A program made the position numbers and the translations under genes. A stretch of DNA of 64,000 nt from Aphrophora alni (Eukaryota > Arthropoda > Insecta > Hemiptera > Aphrophoridae): the NCBI GenBank assembly GCA_963513935.1, contig OY740770.1, positions 89,273,698 to 89,337,697 of the forward strand, given 5' to 3'. Below the pieces are notes generated by a model. That model did no database searches. It saw only the letters and a program-made list of their open reading frames with translations, and was not told where the DNA came from. Shown here piece after piece: positions 26,501-40,190 of this stretch; within the stretch, counting starts at the first letter, position 1; every line of letters starts with the position of its first letter.

Positions 26501-28659
26501 GTGTCTACATTCATTGATTAATTTATCTTCATTTTTACAAAGAGTTTTTAAAAGAAATTAGTTCCACTTGTGTCTATTCAACTCAGCTATGTTATTCAAA
26601 TAGTTACTTAAAATAGGAGTAGATAATATTGACCTTTTTGATTAATCTTATATATTTGCAGAATATCAGACCTTTTGTCATAAACTGTTTTCAATTTTGT
26701 AAATAAGAATATATTAAATATTCTTCCTACGTTAGTTATAAATATGTAAAGATTGACTGATAAGTCTAATTAAAGGATAAAAGGTCCATTGATAAATTCT
26801 GTTTATACTACGACGTCATTCATTACAATTCCATGGGGATATAGTTGTAGATATAACCAGTTGCTTCAACTCCAAACTTTCATTATTTATAAATGATTTT
26901 ATATCACATAAACTAAATTTATTTAGAGTTTAATAATAATTACATATTTCATAATTACAAAATTAAAGCTGTTAAGCAAATGGACTGTAACCAGTTTTTG
27001 TTAATAAAGAAAAACATCTATCAAAAAGAAAGTATAACCTTCTCTCAGGCCTATGTCTTCCTCTGTTTTCAACGTTGAACATAATTTTATGGTATCAATT
27101 GTACAATAGTTGTCATACAAACAGCTCAATAATACTAAAATTTTCACTGATTTTTCTAATATAGACAATTTTAAACGTGTAATTCTGTGAAGTTTAGATA
27201 AAAGTTATTATAGTGCCTCCTTTTTTAACATATTTGTTGTGACATTCTATTTCTAACGAGGAAAAATAATTGAATACATTCTATTTATATGACTCACAAT
27301 AAATGTGGGCTATATCAATCCTAGATAATTATTAAAAAAACTCTGTACCCCAACCCCCTATCACTGCATGCCTGCTGGATCACTGTAGTTGGTGGCCAAA
27401 TTTATTATAGAATTCGACAATTGTAAATATTTTACTCTAATTCACTTGTATTGGTAAATCTCAGTTAATTAAACAGGGTAACTGGTATGTAAGTAATAAC
27501 GTATGTGATTTTATTTTAATGCTATAAAACTCAGAAATGTTATGTTCATTTAATTTTCAAGAAAAAGTTAGAAATAGTAATTCAAAATTAAATTTTAGTT
27601 ATTGCTCGTTTACACCATTAAATTTAAAACTTTGGTAATAATTGGTGTACATGAGTTCATAACTCTAAATAGTGTATAACAAATGTTAGTGGTAATTATA
27701 TGAATAGTGTTCTTTTCCGCTTAGTGGCAGATGATCTTATTCTTATATTTATAACAATTTGTAATCAAGTTTGGCCGTAACTGCTTATCAAATTGTAACA
27801 CCAAATAGACAAGTTCAAACAGTACTTTCATTTCCTCGATGAGAAAGCCATTGTGCATTGATTACTTGAATTTTGATATAGTTAAACCAATTTCTTTAAA
27901 TCAATTTCCAACAACATCTAATTTTCCAATGGTTTTATTAATTTTGATATTGTAATAAAAGGACATCAAATTCAATCGGAGTACACATACAAATTACATA
28001 CTCACTATAAAATCTCCACTGGATGTGTAAATAATATGTGTTGATATATTAATATTAATTTTACCACAAGTAATTTAACAGCCCAAATATAGTTGATATA
28101 TTGTTTTGCTACCTATATACAGTGGTTTGATTAGTTTTGTTTATTTCAGGTTCATTATAAACTAGTATTTCCATCGAGATCGGTAAGCCAAAAAATTTTT
28201 TTTTTTTTGTCGGTTTAAATATCTTAGTTTATTCAGTCACATTTTAAATAATATTCAATTACAATAATAAACTGAGAAAACAGCAAACACCGACTCAGGA
28301 TGAAATACTTTACCAACAATGTATATCGTCTGAGATAGAAATAGTATGAAGGTGAAAGATTAGAAACATATTTCACGTAAACTATGATAGTCATGACGAC
28401 ACAACAGTTTATTTTGTTGCATGTACTAACAAATTATTTTTGAGTAAATCACTTTGGGGTTGGTGCGGGTTTAGGTTTTGAAATAAATAAATTACTCTTT
28501 TCCTTTTTACATGAAGTTTATAATATTACGCATCATAGGGATTATCCAGGGATTTAACATGGGCGAAAAAGTACTTAATTGCCTGTATTATACATTTGAA
28601 ATCTGATATAAAATAACATTTTGTTAACTTGTCTATTTACCGAAATTGGAAAAACATTA
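26501..28659. other. AT-rich non-coding DNA
   Basis: Nothing coding or structured seen apart from a T13 run near 28197 and the repeated 15-base string at 28274. Confidence 0.5.
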
Positions 28660-28679
28660 TGCATGCACGCGCGCGCGCG

Positions 28680-28728
<49 letters not shown>

Positions 28729-28749
28729 ACACGCACACGCACACACACA
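28660..28749. repeat. (CG)n-(CA)n alternating purine-pyrimidine tract
   Basis: A short CACG and CG run (about 28667-28680) passes into a (CA)n tract with two or three interruptions (28682-28749). Long alternating purine-pyrimidine DNA of this kind is prone to form Z-DNA. The Thr-His and Cys-Val frames across it are artefacts. Confidence 0.9.
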
Positions 28750-31700
28750 TAATTTGCTTTTTGAACGGATGTAAAGAGCCATTTATCACAATTAATTCCA
28801 AATATATAACAATATAAAGAGAAGGTAATTGAGTGAAAGAGAACTTAAATAAAACCGCACAATGTAGTAGAAAAACGTTATTACGTGTAGACCATTCGAA
28901 ATGTTCTGTCACAGGGAATGTCGTTCTTTTTCATTTAGTAAAACAAACGTTGTCTTCATAATGTAAGAAATAGAGAGGGATCAAGGATCTCTAATTAGAT
29001 ATCAAAACATGTTTGAAGAATAGAGGTGAATATATGAAAATTAATATTTGATATAGACTACATTTAAAAATTAAACTAAAAACCAAAAACAAAATTAAAC
29101 ACGCACAGTTTGTTTACACAAAAAATTAATAAAAACTATTTCAATTTTAATACATAGTGATAAATGTATTTTTATTGCTTTATGATTATGTACTCATTAA
29201 ACAAAAATTGACATTTAATTTATTGAATGTTCAATTTGTTAAAACAAATTAATTCCTTGCAATAAGTTTTGATTTAAAGTCATCTCTTATTAATATTTGA
29301 AATTCGTTTTTCACAAGACTTACCTTGTGTGCAATGATTAGTTGTAAATAAATACACTAAATCGTAGTATTTTATTTAGAATAATTATACCGAATTGTTA
29401 TTAGGCCTACATTAATATTTAAGATATTACAGAAAAATCTAACTTCAAATGATTCTATTTTTATAACTCCTCTAAAATATTTTTTTATATCAACTCTCTG
29501 GAAAACCTTTATTTTGTACCTGAGAACAAATTGATAGTCAAATATTTTGAACACGAATCATGTAAAATGAAAACTGATTAACACTTTTTAAGATCTCCAG
29601 TTTACAATATGTCAGATTTTTGTTTTTTGTGGTATTTTAAATATGAATTTTAAAATTTATGTTATTCACCTCTATAATGAGTCAAACAATAACTCACTAA
29701 AAATAAAAATATTTTATTTCTTTATTTAACAACATCTGTTGTCTACATTGACTATAAACTATTTGGCGAATACATTTACCATATAGTGGTCTTAACAGGG
29801 TAAAATTGTTGAACTAGGTCCCTTATGAATAGAGGAAAACTAAGAAGAGGAAAATATTTCTCGTTTAAATCTTCATACGAAAAAACAAGCGTCATATGGG
29901 GAAGAAGTTAATTATATGACTACGTTGAATACATTTATTAAGAATAAAATTGTTAAAGTTAAAAACTCCGAACATTATGCTAGAGTAAACTGGCAGGAGG
30001 TAAATTTTTAGGATTAATTAGGTGTAGTACATTACTTTACAAATATTAGCTTACATTCAACTAGCTTATAACATAAACAATAAATTCACAAGGTGGAAAT
30101 AATTGTTGTTTAAACAATACGTTTGTTCTACTTCTGCAAAAAAAAATTTATACTCCTTGTTTTGATATTAGCAAAATTGTATACTAAATGAGTCATAAAT
30201 AGCATTATTATAATAAATAATTCTTCCAGACTGGTTTTTATGGCCCATTTCATTTAAGAAAATGTTAATAAAAATGTAATAAAATAATTTTAATCAAATA
30301 ATTTATTGGAACTTCAACCAATAGAGATTCATTTTTGACCATTAAAATATTAATAAATTTTCCATTTTCCCGAATAACTAAATTATTTATTTTAAAAAAT
30401 TATTATACTGCCATCAGTTAAAAATATTGTTATGATACCCTAATAACTAACATAAAAAATGTTGGCGACTCGAAATCACTCTGAATAGAGTATATTATTA
30501 ACACTTTTATAAAATGAACTTGTCTTTCTTAGCAAGTTTAGCCCTATATTTACATTTACTAGCTCGATTATAATAGAGGTGTATGTGTAACAAAATTCAC
30601 TTAAATTGTATTTAAATAAAACAGAATTATTTAAATAAAATTCCTAATAATAAAACAGTAAAGGAGAAATAGCACACATAAAAAATAAATTGATATTATA
30701 CAAATATCGTTTTGCCACTATTATCGTTCTTTCATTATTATTTATATCAGATATTATTGTATAATTTGCTGACTTATGGTTTTCAACTATCTGTAAATTT
30801 TTTCTCTCAACGACGTATGCCATGATTATAACTGAATGGATTCAAAATTTAAATACCTACTTTATAATATACGAAATGTATATTAAATATTTATAATAAT
30901 AAAATACATCACAAAACAATAAATAAGTTTGCATAATCAGTTTAATTCATATCAGTTTAATATTAATTTTGAAATAGGATTTTATGTTTCTCAAAATAAA
31001 TGTTATGTAATATTTTTTTTTATATAAATTGAAATACAACCTTGTATATTTCTATGGTCATTTTATTTTGATAAACCGTATTTCTTATCAAACAACAACT
31101 ACCACTAATATTACGATAATTAATGAAATACAAATCATATTCTCAAAATATGTAGTGTTACAAACAAGGTACGTGGTTTAAAACAAACTAAACCAATTTA
31201 TACAAATTGTAAAGTTACGATATATAAACCGCATCATAGTATGAAATTCTGTATCAATGCATATTGGTGCTCCCTAGAGACTGAAAGTTCTAGAAGTTAG
31301 TGGCGACTTTATAATTGTAGGTTAAATAATGAGAATAGTAGAAAAACTAGCCTGGTTTGAAATTTAAATATAAGTTTAATTTTCTCTCCGTAACTAAATG
31401 ATTTCATTTCCAAGTCGTCTCCCTCTTTCGTAAACATTATTCCGTAAAGAAACTATCACAGTCATAAATATAGTTTTAACCTAAAAAAATTAACGGAACT
31501 GGCTCTTAGGGATCTTTCAAGAAAAATAAATTGTTTTAAATATGGTTTTTGTAATTATGGACTCATTGACGTCAGCGAGATGTAATAACCTTGACTCTAT
31601 TTACCTGAAGCCTTTTAAACTGCAATAAAAATCACCTATATAATGCACTCCTCCTCATGGAATGATATTTGGTTTCAGAAAATCTGTCTCTCAGAAACGT

Positions 31701-33300
31701 TCGAATGATATTCCTTAATCATCCGCTTATCTATTCTACTGCCCTATTACCTTCGACTTGAATATTGTATTATATTTATCAACGGAGGACAGTAGAAAAT
31801 GCATTTTGTTAGAGTAATGGGTTTTATGAGCGTCCTTTTACTCAATCTTAGACTATTTTTCACTTAGTACGACTTTATACAATGAAATTGTTGTCATAAA
31901 AGGAGTTGAAGAGGACATAAATATTGGTAGTCGCAGTTAAATTTACATCAGCAATGGTAACTCATCACAGGTTGGGTAGATAAAATGTGTGGTATTGTAG
32001 ATTAAAGAGCGGTTGTGATTCTAAAGTAAGCACGTATTTTTCTATTGAAATGTTCTTTTAATGTTGTCGTAAAATTAGTCAAAAGGTAAGGGAGGAATTG
32101 ATTTAAGTCAGATAATCGCCAAAAGACAAACAAAAAGCTGTGCCTGGACATAAGTAAAGCAAACGTAAGATATATATAGCTAACTCATCCAAAGAAAATT
32201 TATTTTGATATAAAACTAGTAAGGGTATTTTGTGATAAGCTATAAACATGACGTCAATTAAAATTAAATTGCCTCCAGATTAATACGTACATGGCATTAT
32301 TACCACGATTGAATAATTCGAGCTTGGATATTTTGCACGGTAAATATAATTTAAACAATCACCTTTCAGTCAATATCAAAATCACATAATAAATATATTG
32401 ATGTGCACCAGTAACCGGAGATTTTATGTCGGTCAGAAGACGTAAAATGTTCAAATATTTTTTTTTAACCTCAGAATGTTGCCAATGATTGTATGTGCTC
32501 TTTCCAGAACAAATTAATTTTTAAAACAATTTTATTATCGCCGTAATAACTATAAAACTTAAATCGTTACAAAAGCTGAAACCTTCAGTAACAGCTGTTT
32601 AACTGTGACATTTGCGAGTAACATAAACTTGGACTGTCATGAAATGACGATCGTAAAACTTTGATTTTGTTGCTGTAAGGCCCGAGGGGTAAACAGTTTT
32701 TTTTTCGCTCTCTAATAAAATACCATTGTCAATTTAAATCTATACGTTGACTACTTTGAAGAAAATAATTAACAGTGCATTGTACATAACTTCTAAAAAT
32801 ATATTTCTTTCCAACTAAGTTATTTTAAGCTTGCAGTATCTTGTTACTATACATTTTAAATTAAATCTTTACCGTGAATAAATTAATTTTGTACAGAAAA
32901 ACTAAAACGTGTTTAACCGTCATAATACAGAATATTTTGTTTTCCGTTTTAAAAAGCCAATTTAAAAAAAATAATAAATTAAAAATTGAACCTTGTATTA
33001 CAATCGAAATTTACAATGATACATACAAATCAAATGCATCTCTAAGAAAAATAAATAAACATAACAAATAGTATAAATTGGTAATGTAATTTATTAAATA
33101 ATTGTTATTATCATAAACAAAATATATCACTACTATAAACAAATTGTTTAAAAAAAATATGTTAGTAACAAAATATTTAATACAAAGTTTAATATTTTAT
33201 TGATTGTATGAAGATTCCAAACTTTGAGGTAATTTGCATTTATGTGTTTTCCCATATACATACTGAATATCTGTATTGTTTTATAGTTAAATTGTTGTAT
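28750..33300. other. AT-rich non-coding DNA
   Basis: Nothing coding is supported. One TAGGCCTA octamer is at 29402. The patch 31240-31700 is slightly GC-richer without recognisable content. Confidence 0.5.
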
Positions 33301-33854
33301 TTATTTTTATAGTGTGTCTGAAATGAAGACCAACCTATAGGTGTATAAATCTGAAAAAATCCTGTGCAGAACCAATTCTCAGGAGTTGCCTCGCGCACGC
33401 AGAGGGGAGGTGGTGGGGAGTACACTCGAACGGTGGTGGGGATTTGTCACTGTACGACTTTCGTGCTTTTCAGTGCCACTGTCCTTGTCTGTGCTCCAAT
33501 GATAAAATTTTAAATTATATGTAGCTAAAATGAACAATAAAAGACAAGTAATCACAATAACAATAAATAATAAAGTCTAAACGGAATAAATCCCCAGAGC
33601 ATACATACAAAATCTAAATCAATAGGATAGTTTTCTAATTGAATCCAGGCAGTGACAGCTCAACATACGTAGGTAAGATGTCGCCTCCATCAACAATAAT
33701 TCTCTCAGCCAGTCCCTCCCTACCTGCGCTGACCAAGCAGGCAAGTGGCTCTTTTCTACTTTGTACACCTATAACTACCAAAGATTTAAACTACGATTTT
33801 GTAAATTACGGAATATAAAGAAGAAATAAAAAAAAAAAAAGAAAAAAAAAAAAA
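33301..33854 (+). other. GC-richer block ending in a long A tract; possible retroposon
   Basis: The block is clearly less AT-rich than its flanks and ends at 33828-33854 in an A run broken by one G. That is the shape of a plus-strand retroposed sequence. I could not recognise coding content on either strand, and no target-site duplication was found. Confidence 0.25.
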
Positions 33855-36800
33855 GGTTAGAATACTATTCAAGCTCTTGAATTTAGTTAATTAATTAGTT
33901 CATTTTATTATTAACAATGTTTTAAAATGTGGTATAAATAAAATTCACTTATTTTTAGATAAATTAAAAGTTTCCTTTTGCACCAAACTTTTTGCTGTCG
34001 CATCTAGAAGAGCTATCTAATAACATATTTAGACATGGAATGATTAATTTATATGTCTAATGTTCATAACGGCATATTTGAACTGAAATATTAGATCACA
34101 TACTGAGATCCAAGTAACAGTACATATTAGTAACAAATTTATCAATGTCATAATAACTGTTGTAAATAACGTTTTTAAAAACCTCTTATAAAAATATTGA
34201 ACTACTTGAAAAAGTTGCTGTACCCGTTTGTCACATTTAATTTGACTATACTATAGTAAAACGTTATAACATAAGTAATTCAATAAGATTTAAAATATCT
34301 CACGAAGATCACTATTTTATATTCAAAAAAAAAAATTAAGTACGATTAGGAATTATTGATTCTACATTTTCCAGCAGACGCTACAATTAAAAAGGAAAAT
34401 AGTTAGTAAAATTAAAAAAATCAATGTCTTCTCCGATGATTAACCTGTCTATTTTATACCGGAAAACCAATATACACCTTTATTGAACATGTTGTGGAAG
34501 TTGTTGATAATAATTTTTATTTATTTATTATGATCTAGTGTCAGTTCTAGACAAAGAATTACTAATAATACGAACGAACATCCGTTCAATACGTAATATA
34601 AACCATTACATTCTAGAGTCATGAACGATATTTAATCAAGTTTTTTTATCTAAATATAAAATTTATTTTATTTAGATGTAAAAATACATGTTTTGGAAGC
34701 ATGAATTGAGTGTATGGGTGGTTTAATAAGAACTTGCCTGGTTAATAAGTTATCAAATCATAAAGATTAGTTTTATTAAATGGTGTCAAATCAATGATTT
34801 TGAATACTTTTAAATTGTTAAGAGTTTTGAATATTTTGATATAGTTTTAGTATGTGTTAAATAAATTAGGTGATGTTACTATTAATTATATTCCACATTT
34901 TTGAAGATATAATTTTGATCATATATGTCTACTGACCAAATAAAATTACATTTAATCGTAAGGTAAATAATACAGCAGAACATTTGTGACGAGAATATTA
35001 AAAACATGACCTTAAAAACTCTATTAAACTTATAATAATTACAATAACATGTTTTCATTTTCATTTATTTATTATTATAGTGCCCAATTGGTTTCTATCA
35101 CATAATAAATTTTTAGCACGTTATTAGAGTTTTTAAGTAATATTCACCTAATTAAAAAACTATCAATAATACATTTTCATTGAAGTATTTGGATTGATGA
35201 TCAAAAAAAGTTTGACCACTTGTTTTAACTTGACATTAGATGTTACGTACTCAAAATCTTCTACAATCAGAATAAATGAAGTATTACGATTTCATTCAAT
35301 AAAAAAAAAAATAAAAAAAAAATAATAATAAAAAAAATCATATTTTAAAATTGAAATATTGTATTATTTTAGATATTTTTTATCATACGTTTAACTTTTG
35401 GGGTGTACGACTTATGTATAATAGAGTGTAAATGAACGGAATTATGTATTTCTGATGCAAAAAAAAAAAACAATTTGTAATAATCCAGGCTTAAACGTTT
35501 ATAAAACAACGATTTTCAATCTCTGAAAACATAATAACATATTGAATTGAGCATATACGTGGTAATTATATGTTCTAGAGAACAATATTATAAAATATTG
35601 TTTTGTTTTTTTATCAAAAGGAAAGAGCTTTAAGCTCTTAAAGTTCTTGAAATTTATTACAAGTATGTTGAAAATACATACGCGTCAATGTTCAAGCTAA
35701 AAAAATATAGCTTCAACTAAAACATTTCCGAACAAAATTAATCCTCTAACCATGAACACATTACAGACATTTAAATAGTATACTTAAGAAAATATAAAAC
35801 CTTAATTTTAACTTGTAATGGCGGAAACTGGGTTCATTAGAAAATTTGAATGAAGTTGAGAACATTTATTTACTAAAAGGTAAGTAATAACTTTTTTTGA
35901 GGAATAATTATTGAGGAAATGTTAGGAGGCCTTCTATTTTAAATGAACATTGGACTATCAATAAATTTTGATGTGGTACCTGAGGGGCCCAAAGGGTTAA
36001 CCCGTACTCCTGAGTCTTTTTCGATAAACATGTATTTTTTGTACACACGAGGATATTATTGTAATAATCGTCATTAGGATTTTCTATCAACGAAGTAATT
36101 CTCTAATTTAAACAACTAACTAAATTTGCAATAATATATTTCCTTTGATGTACTTTAATCTATGTTTATGGCATTTTGTTATTCTTAAAGTTACTGCGTA
36201 ATTAATATTAAATATCTTCTATAAAATAACTTATTCAATTAACACATTTCAGGTGTTATACTGTATTGTTAAGCACAGTTTTGTTATCACTTATGACTAT
36301 CCTTTGGTCTGTCCAAATGTTATCTGGACTGGAATCATTAGGGTGGTGAACATAAATGTTATTAATCTAGTAATACATATAAATATACTCAGGTAAATAT
36401 ATTTACAACTTTTAACCTCATGGTAAATATAATAACTGATTAATCATTATAAAAAAGGAATTAATACATTTTATAACTCTATATGCAAGTTGATTAGTTT
36501 CATATTTAAATGTGAAAATATTGAAGAACAATCACCATTTTAATCTGTGCAATACTATTAAAATGTCCCTTACACTAGAATATACATTGTTTTTATTAGA
36601 GTTTGACTCTTTTGTCTTTGCGTCAACAGTCTAAACAAAATTACTAACCTGGAGAACTGTAAAACAATATGAACTACTTGTGTAAAACTTATTAGACATA
36701 AAATATTAAAGAAAATTGGCAAACACACGACATTTAAATACAGGGAATTACTTTATTATTTATTTAAACTTAAGAAATAAGTTAAGGAAGCAAAATTTAA

Positions 36801-39469
36801 AGTTCGATAATATTTACAATTTTCTGAATATGGGATAAATGTCGTGAAACGCGTCACTAATACAAAAATGAGGTCACTTTACGGAATCAAGGTAAGAAAC
36901 TTTATTGTAACTAATAGTGATCTGGATACGGAAAATTAATTTCTTCTTCGTAAAGATGTTATTTTATTTTATATTTGCTATTTTTTAAAAATGATTAAAT
37001 GACAACAATAATGAAATTAACTAAAAATATAAATACTATTAAAGCTCTGGTGACCGTGTCGTCGATTTTATTTAAACTGCTAACTAACAATCTTAGATAA
37101 TATCTGGAATGTATATACCAAATACGAACATAAAACATTTTTGACTTATTATATATAATATCAAGAGGCTACCCGTACGACAAATAAATAATGTAAAAGT
37201 TAAAAAATAAGCATTTCTTTTGAGGCTTATTTTTCCGTTTATGCAATACTAAATATAATTGCTTTTATTTTCAAAACTAGTATGATATGGCCAACCATTT
37301 TTATACACAGTATTCTAAATATAAAGTCAAGCCACTACCCTGGATGGGGGGGGGGATAGCTATTAGGGTTCAAACCCCATTCCAAAATGCATAGTTTTTA
37401 TCATCATTTTGTTAGAGTCGGTAATGTTTTACTAAAAGGTATAGTGTAGCTACTTACTGCCGTGACTGTACTTCTGTGGTATAATGTAGCCTACTACTAC
37501 TAAACATGTGTGAACTATTGCTGAGTTTAAAATCAATAAAAAAAACCATATTTATAAAAATTAAAATTAATTTTAGTTATATTTAGAGTAAATACTTGTT
37601 GTGAACTACTGCTTTTAATAGATTTAATGATGTGTATATAACTTTTTACCGAAACGTTTCATAAAGTGGTCCTAGCGACTACCAATTTGGGTATATGGAT
37701 GTGTTTTTATTAAATTAACGCCATATTTATTTGAAATATTTACAATATCTAGTACATGACACAGGGTGTCCCAGAGGAGAGAGTTAGAGTCTTTTATTTA
37801 AATATGACAATGACAAAAATATGTAGAGAGGCTAAGGATTTTAACTTCTCATACGTTCTACTCGTAGATCTATTGACAATTGATCATTTAGCATTTTATT
37901 ATACTAAAAGTACGACTTTAATCTTATTTTACATTTATAATACGACTCAATTAAAAACAATACCATTTTCAATTGCAAATTGGAAATATAGTAAATCCAA
38001 AACTTATTATTTAAATATATTCAACATATTTCTTATAAGTGTGTTTAATAAAACGTAAAAATCAGGTACGCCACATGCTTTATATGAATATGAGACTCCT
38101 GATTGTGAGACGCTTGCTCTATCGCTACAATACAACGAGGTTATATGAAAAATCATTTCAAATTAAAAGTATTAATTGAGTAGTCTATACAACGACATTT
38201 ACTTGAAATAATAGCCTTAAATGTATAGACTTTAACTTGTAAGACCCATGTAATTAGAATGTATGGTTTTTTAGTTTTTTTTTTTTTTTTACAATATCAT
38301 TTTTACTATGTAAATTGGTTAAAAATTTAAATTTTGAATTATAGATGTCTTTAAAATGTCACGTTTTTTTTCAAATAACACGTGTAATAAATAACTTTGA
38401 CTGGTATTTGATTGTAATTTTAATTAAAGCCATCCGAAAGATCCATATTCATTATTTTTATGTATTAGGCAATGAAGGAAAAACCTACTTAACTTTGTTT
38501 TTATTTTCCATTTTCATATCATTTTTATTTTATTTAAAAAACTATATTAAATATAATAAAATAAGAGATCCTAAAGAAGGGATTCTAAACCAATATAGTT
38601 TTCTCAAAGAAAGGCCTCAGAAGTAGGTATATTTTGGCCCGGTAATGAAAGGAGTGAAAGTAAGTAGTATAAGACATATTTAAATTTAGTGGATAAGAAA
38701 TATATTGTATAATTAATTAAAGCCTCACTTTGAGGTGTTTCAATTTTACAACAAAACAAAAGCCCCATACCTTGTGGTGCTAAATTTGCAACAACTCTGA
38801 AAAGTAATTATAAGAAACAAACAAGTTTCTTTTCTCAAATTTATTAATAACAATAAATTAACTTCATTAATGAAACGGTTTCCAAATTATTTTCTTCAAA
38901 ATCAGAATTTAATAAATAGTTCTATAAACAGTCTATCTTTCAATATGTTAATTATATTTATCGATGAACATTGTTCAAAATTTAATTAAATGTTGTCTTT
39001 CTCAGAATCTAAAAAAACACATAAATTACAGTCTATCAATTTTTCATCTAATAAGAGTTCTTAATCTCGGGGTTAGGGATTGGTGCCGGCTTTTTCCGAT
39101 CTTTAGAAAAAAAAAACAAATATAAACACATCAAATAAGAAACAAATATAAAATAAGTTCCACAATATTTAAATTAAATTAACTACTTTATAAAGGTATA
39201 TATTTTTTGAAATATAAGTAAGAAAATCTCTATTTCATTCGAGGAGTTTTTGATCAAATTGAATTGTCTATATCAATTTCATATCTATGTCACAACTAAT
39301 TTAATTCACCAATCAGAATGCGAGTTTGGGATAAGTGCTTGTGACGTCGGCTTGAAGTTAGGAATAGATCAATCTGACGGCCAAACTTAATTCGAGAATT
39401 GGTTTAGTTTTTAATTTCTACCAATTGACTGGTAAGTCCTTTATATTTTCCTAAACGAATCTATCTATG
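33855..39469. other. AT-rich non-coding DNA
   Basis: No gene seen. Items noted: a perfect 9-bp hairpin at 35581-35602 (AACAATATT / AATATTGTT), A runs near 35300 and 35460, a G10 run at 37346-37355, and a CAGGGTGTCCCAGAG string at 37764 that resembles a transposon end but has no visible partner. Confidence 0.5.
38719..38798. repeat. Imperfect 40-bp tandem duplication
   Basis: Two units with AGCC at 38721 and 38761. Shared features are AAAGCCxCA, GGTG, AATTT and CAACAA in the same spacing. The first unit contains a CCTCA/TGAGG hairpin. Confidence 0.5.
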
Positions 39470-40190
39470 TTTTTTTTTTTTTTTAATTTTTATTCATCCT
39501 TTTTTTCGACAAATATTACATTTGTATAAGGCAGGTCTCATAAATTACAAGCAGGCATGCAATATAATAATAATACTTGATACCCCAGCAACCCTACAAA
39601 GTTTATAAAATTTATAACTATTATGATAGCAGAATGTACACATAAATAAAAAAATTTAATATCCATAACACACATTTTTTTTTTATTTATTATATTTTTT
39701 TTTTACATTAAAAATATAAAATACAACTACACACAATTCAACTAAATATAATATGATCAAGAATACAAACAACCTTACAAAGCCCCGAACAATAGTCAAT
39801 CATTAAAATAAACACACATAAATTAATATAAAAGATAGAAACATGGAAGCTCCACACACCCCTGTCAGTGCCCCACAAACTCCTCCACAGAGTAATAAGA
39901 TCCAGAGAACAGACAACAGCAGTCGTCTCAGTCTGTCTTTAAAACATGAATAATCATTTATCTCTAACAAGTCTGGAGGAAGGTTATTCATAAATAGCGC
40001 CCCAGCCTGCGAAGGTAACTTACTAAATAAATTTAGCCTGTGCTGTTTACCCCGATATTTACAAGCCATTCTAGTATGGTAATCATGCAAATCCCTATTG
40101 TGAACGTGCTTACACTTAAATTTAAAATAAAGGATCGTTTAAATATATAAACGGAAGGTAGGGTAAAGATCTTAAACAATTTAAATGTTT
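39470..40190 (-). mobile_element. 5'-truncated non-LTR retrotransposon: C-terminal RT relic, 3' UTR and poly(A)
   Basis: On the minus strand, two frames separated by a shift near 40140 read IFTLPSVYIFK and then HNRDLHDYHTR, followed by NLFSKLPSQAGALFMNNLPPDL and a basic end. The TLPS.Y.F, H.Y.TR and NNLP patterns, spaced like this, are the hallmark of the C-terminus of CR1/Jockey/L2-type ORF2 proteins (beyond the catalytic RT core). Coding matter ends near 39890. About 400 bp of AT-rich 3' UTR follows, to a T15 run at 39470-39484 (the poly(A) tail). Only the last part of the element was copied. The frameshift makes it inactive. No target-site duplication was identified, so the left and right edges are approximate. 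Confidence 0.65.

Noticed and set aside
26227..26561. Open frames spanning the N gap
   Set aside because: Translation through unknown bases is meaningless.
33240..33425. 61-codon minus frame in the GC-richer block
   Set aside because: No recognisable motif and no supporting context; left as part of a possible retroposon.
37366..37380. GGGTTCAAACCCC, like a tRNA T-arm
   Set aside because: Only three pairs form in the correct T-stem phase and no cloverleaf can be drawn around it.
37764..37780. CAGGGTGTCCCAGAG as the end of a DNA transposon
   Set aside because: No matching inverted end found in a reasonable distance.
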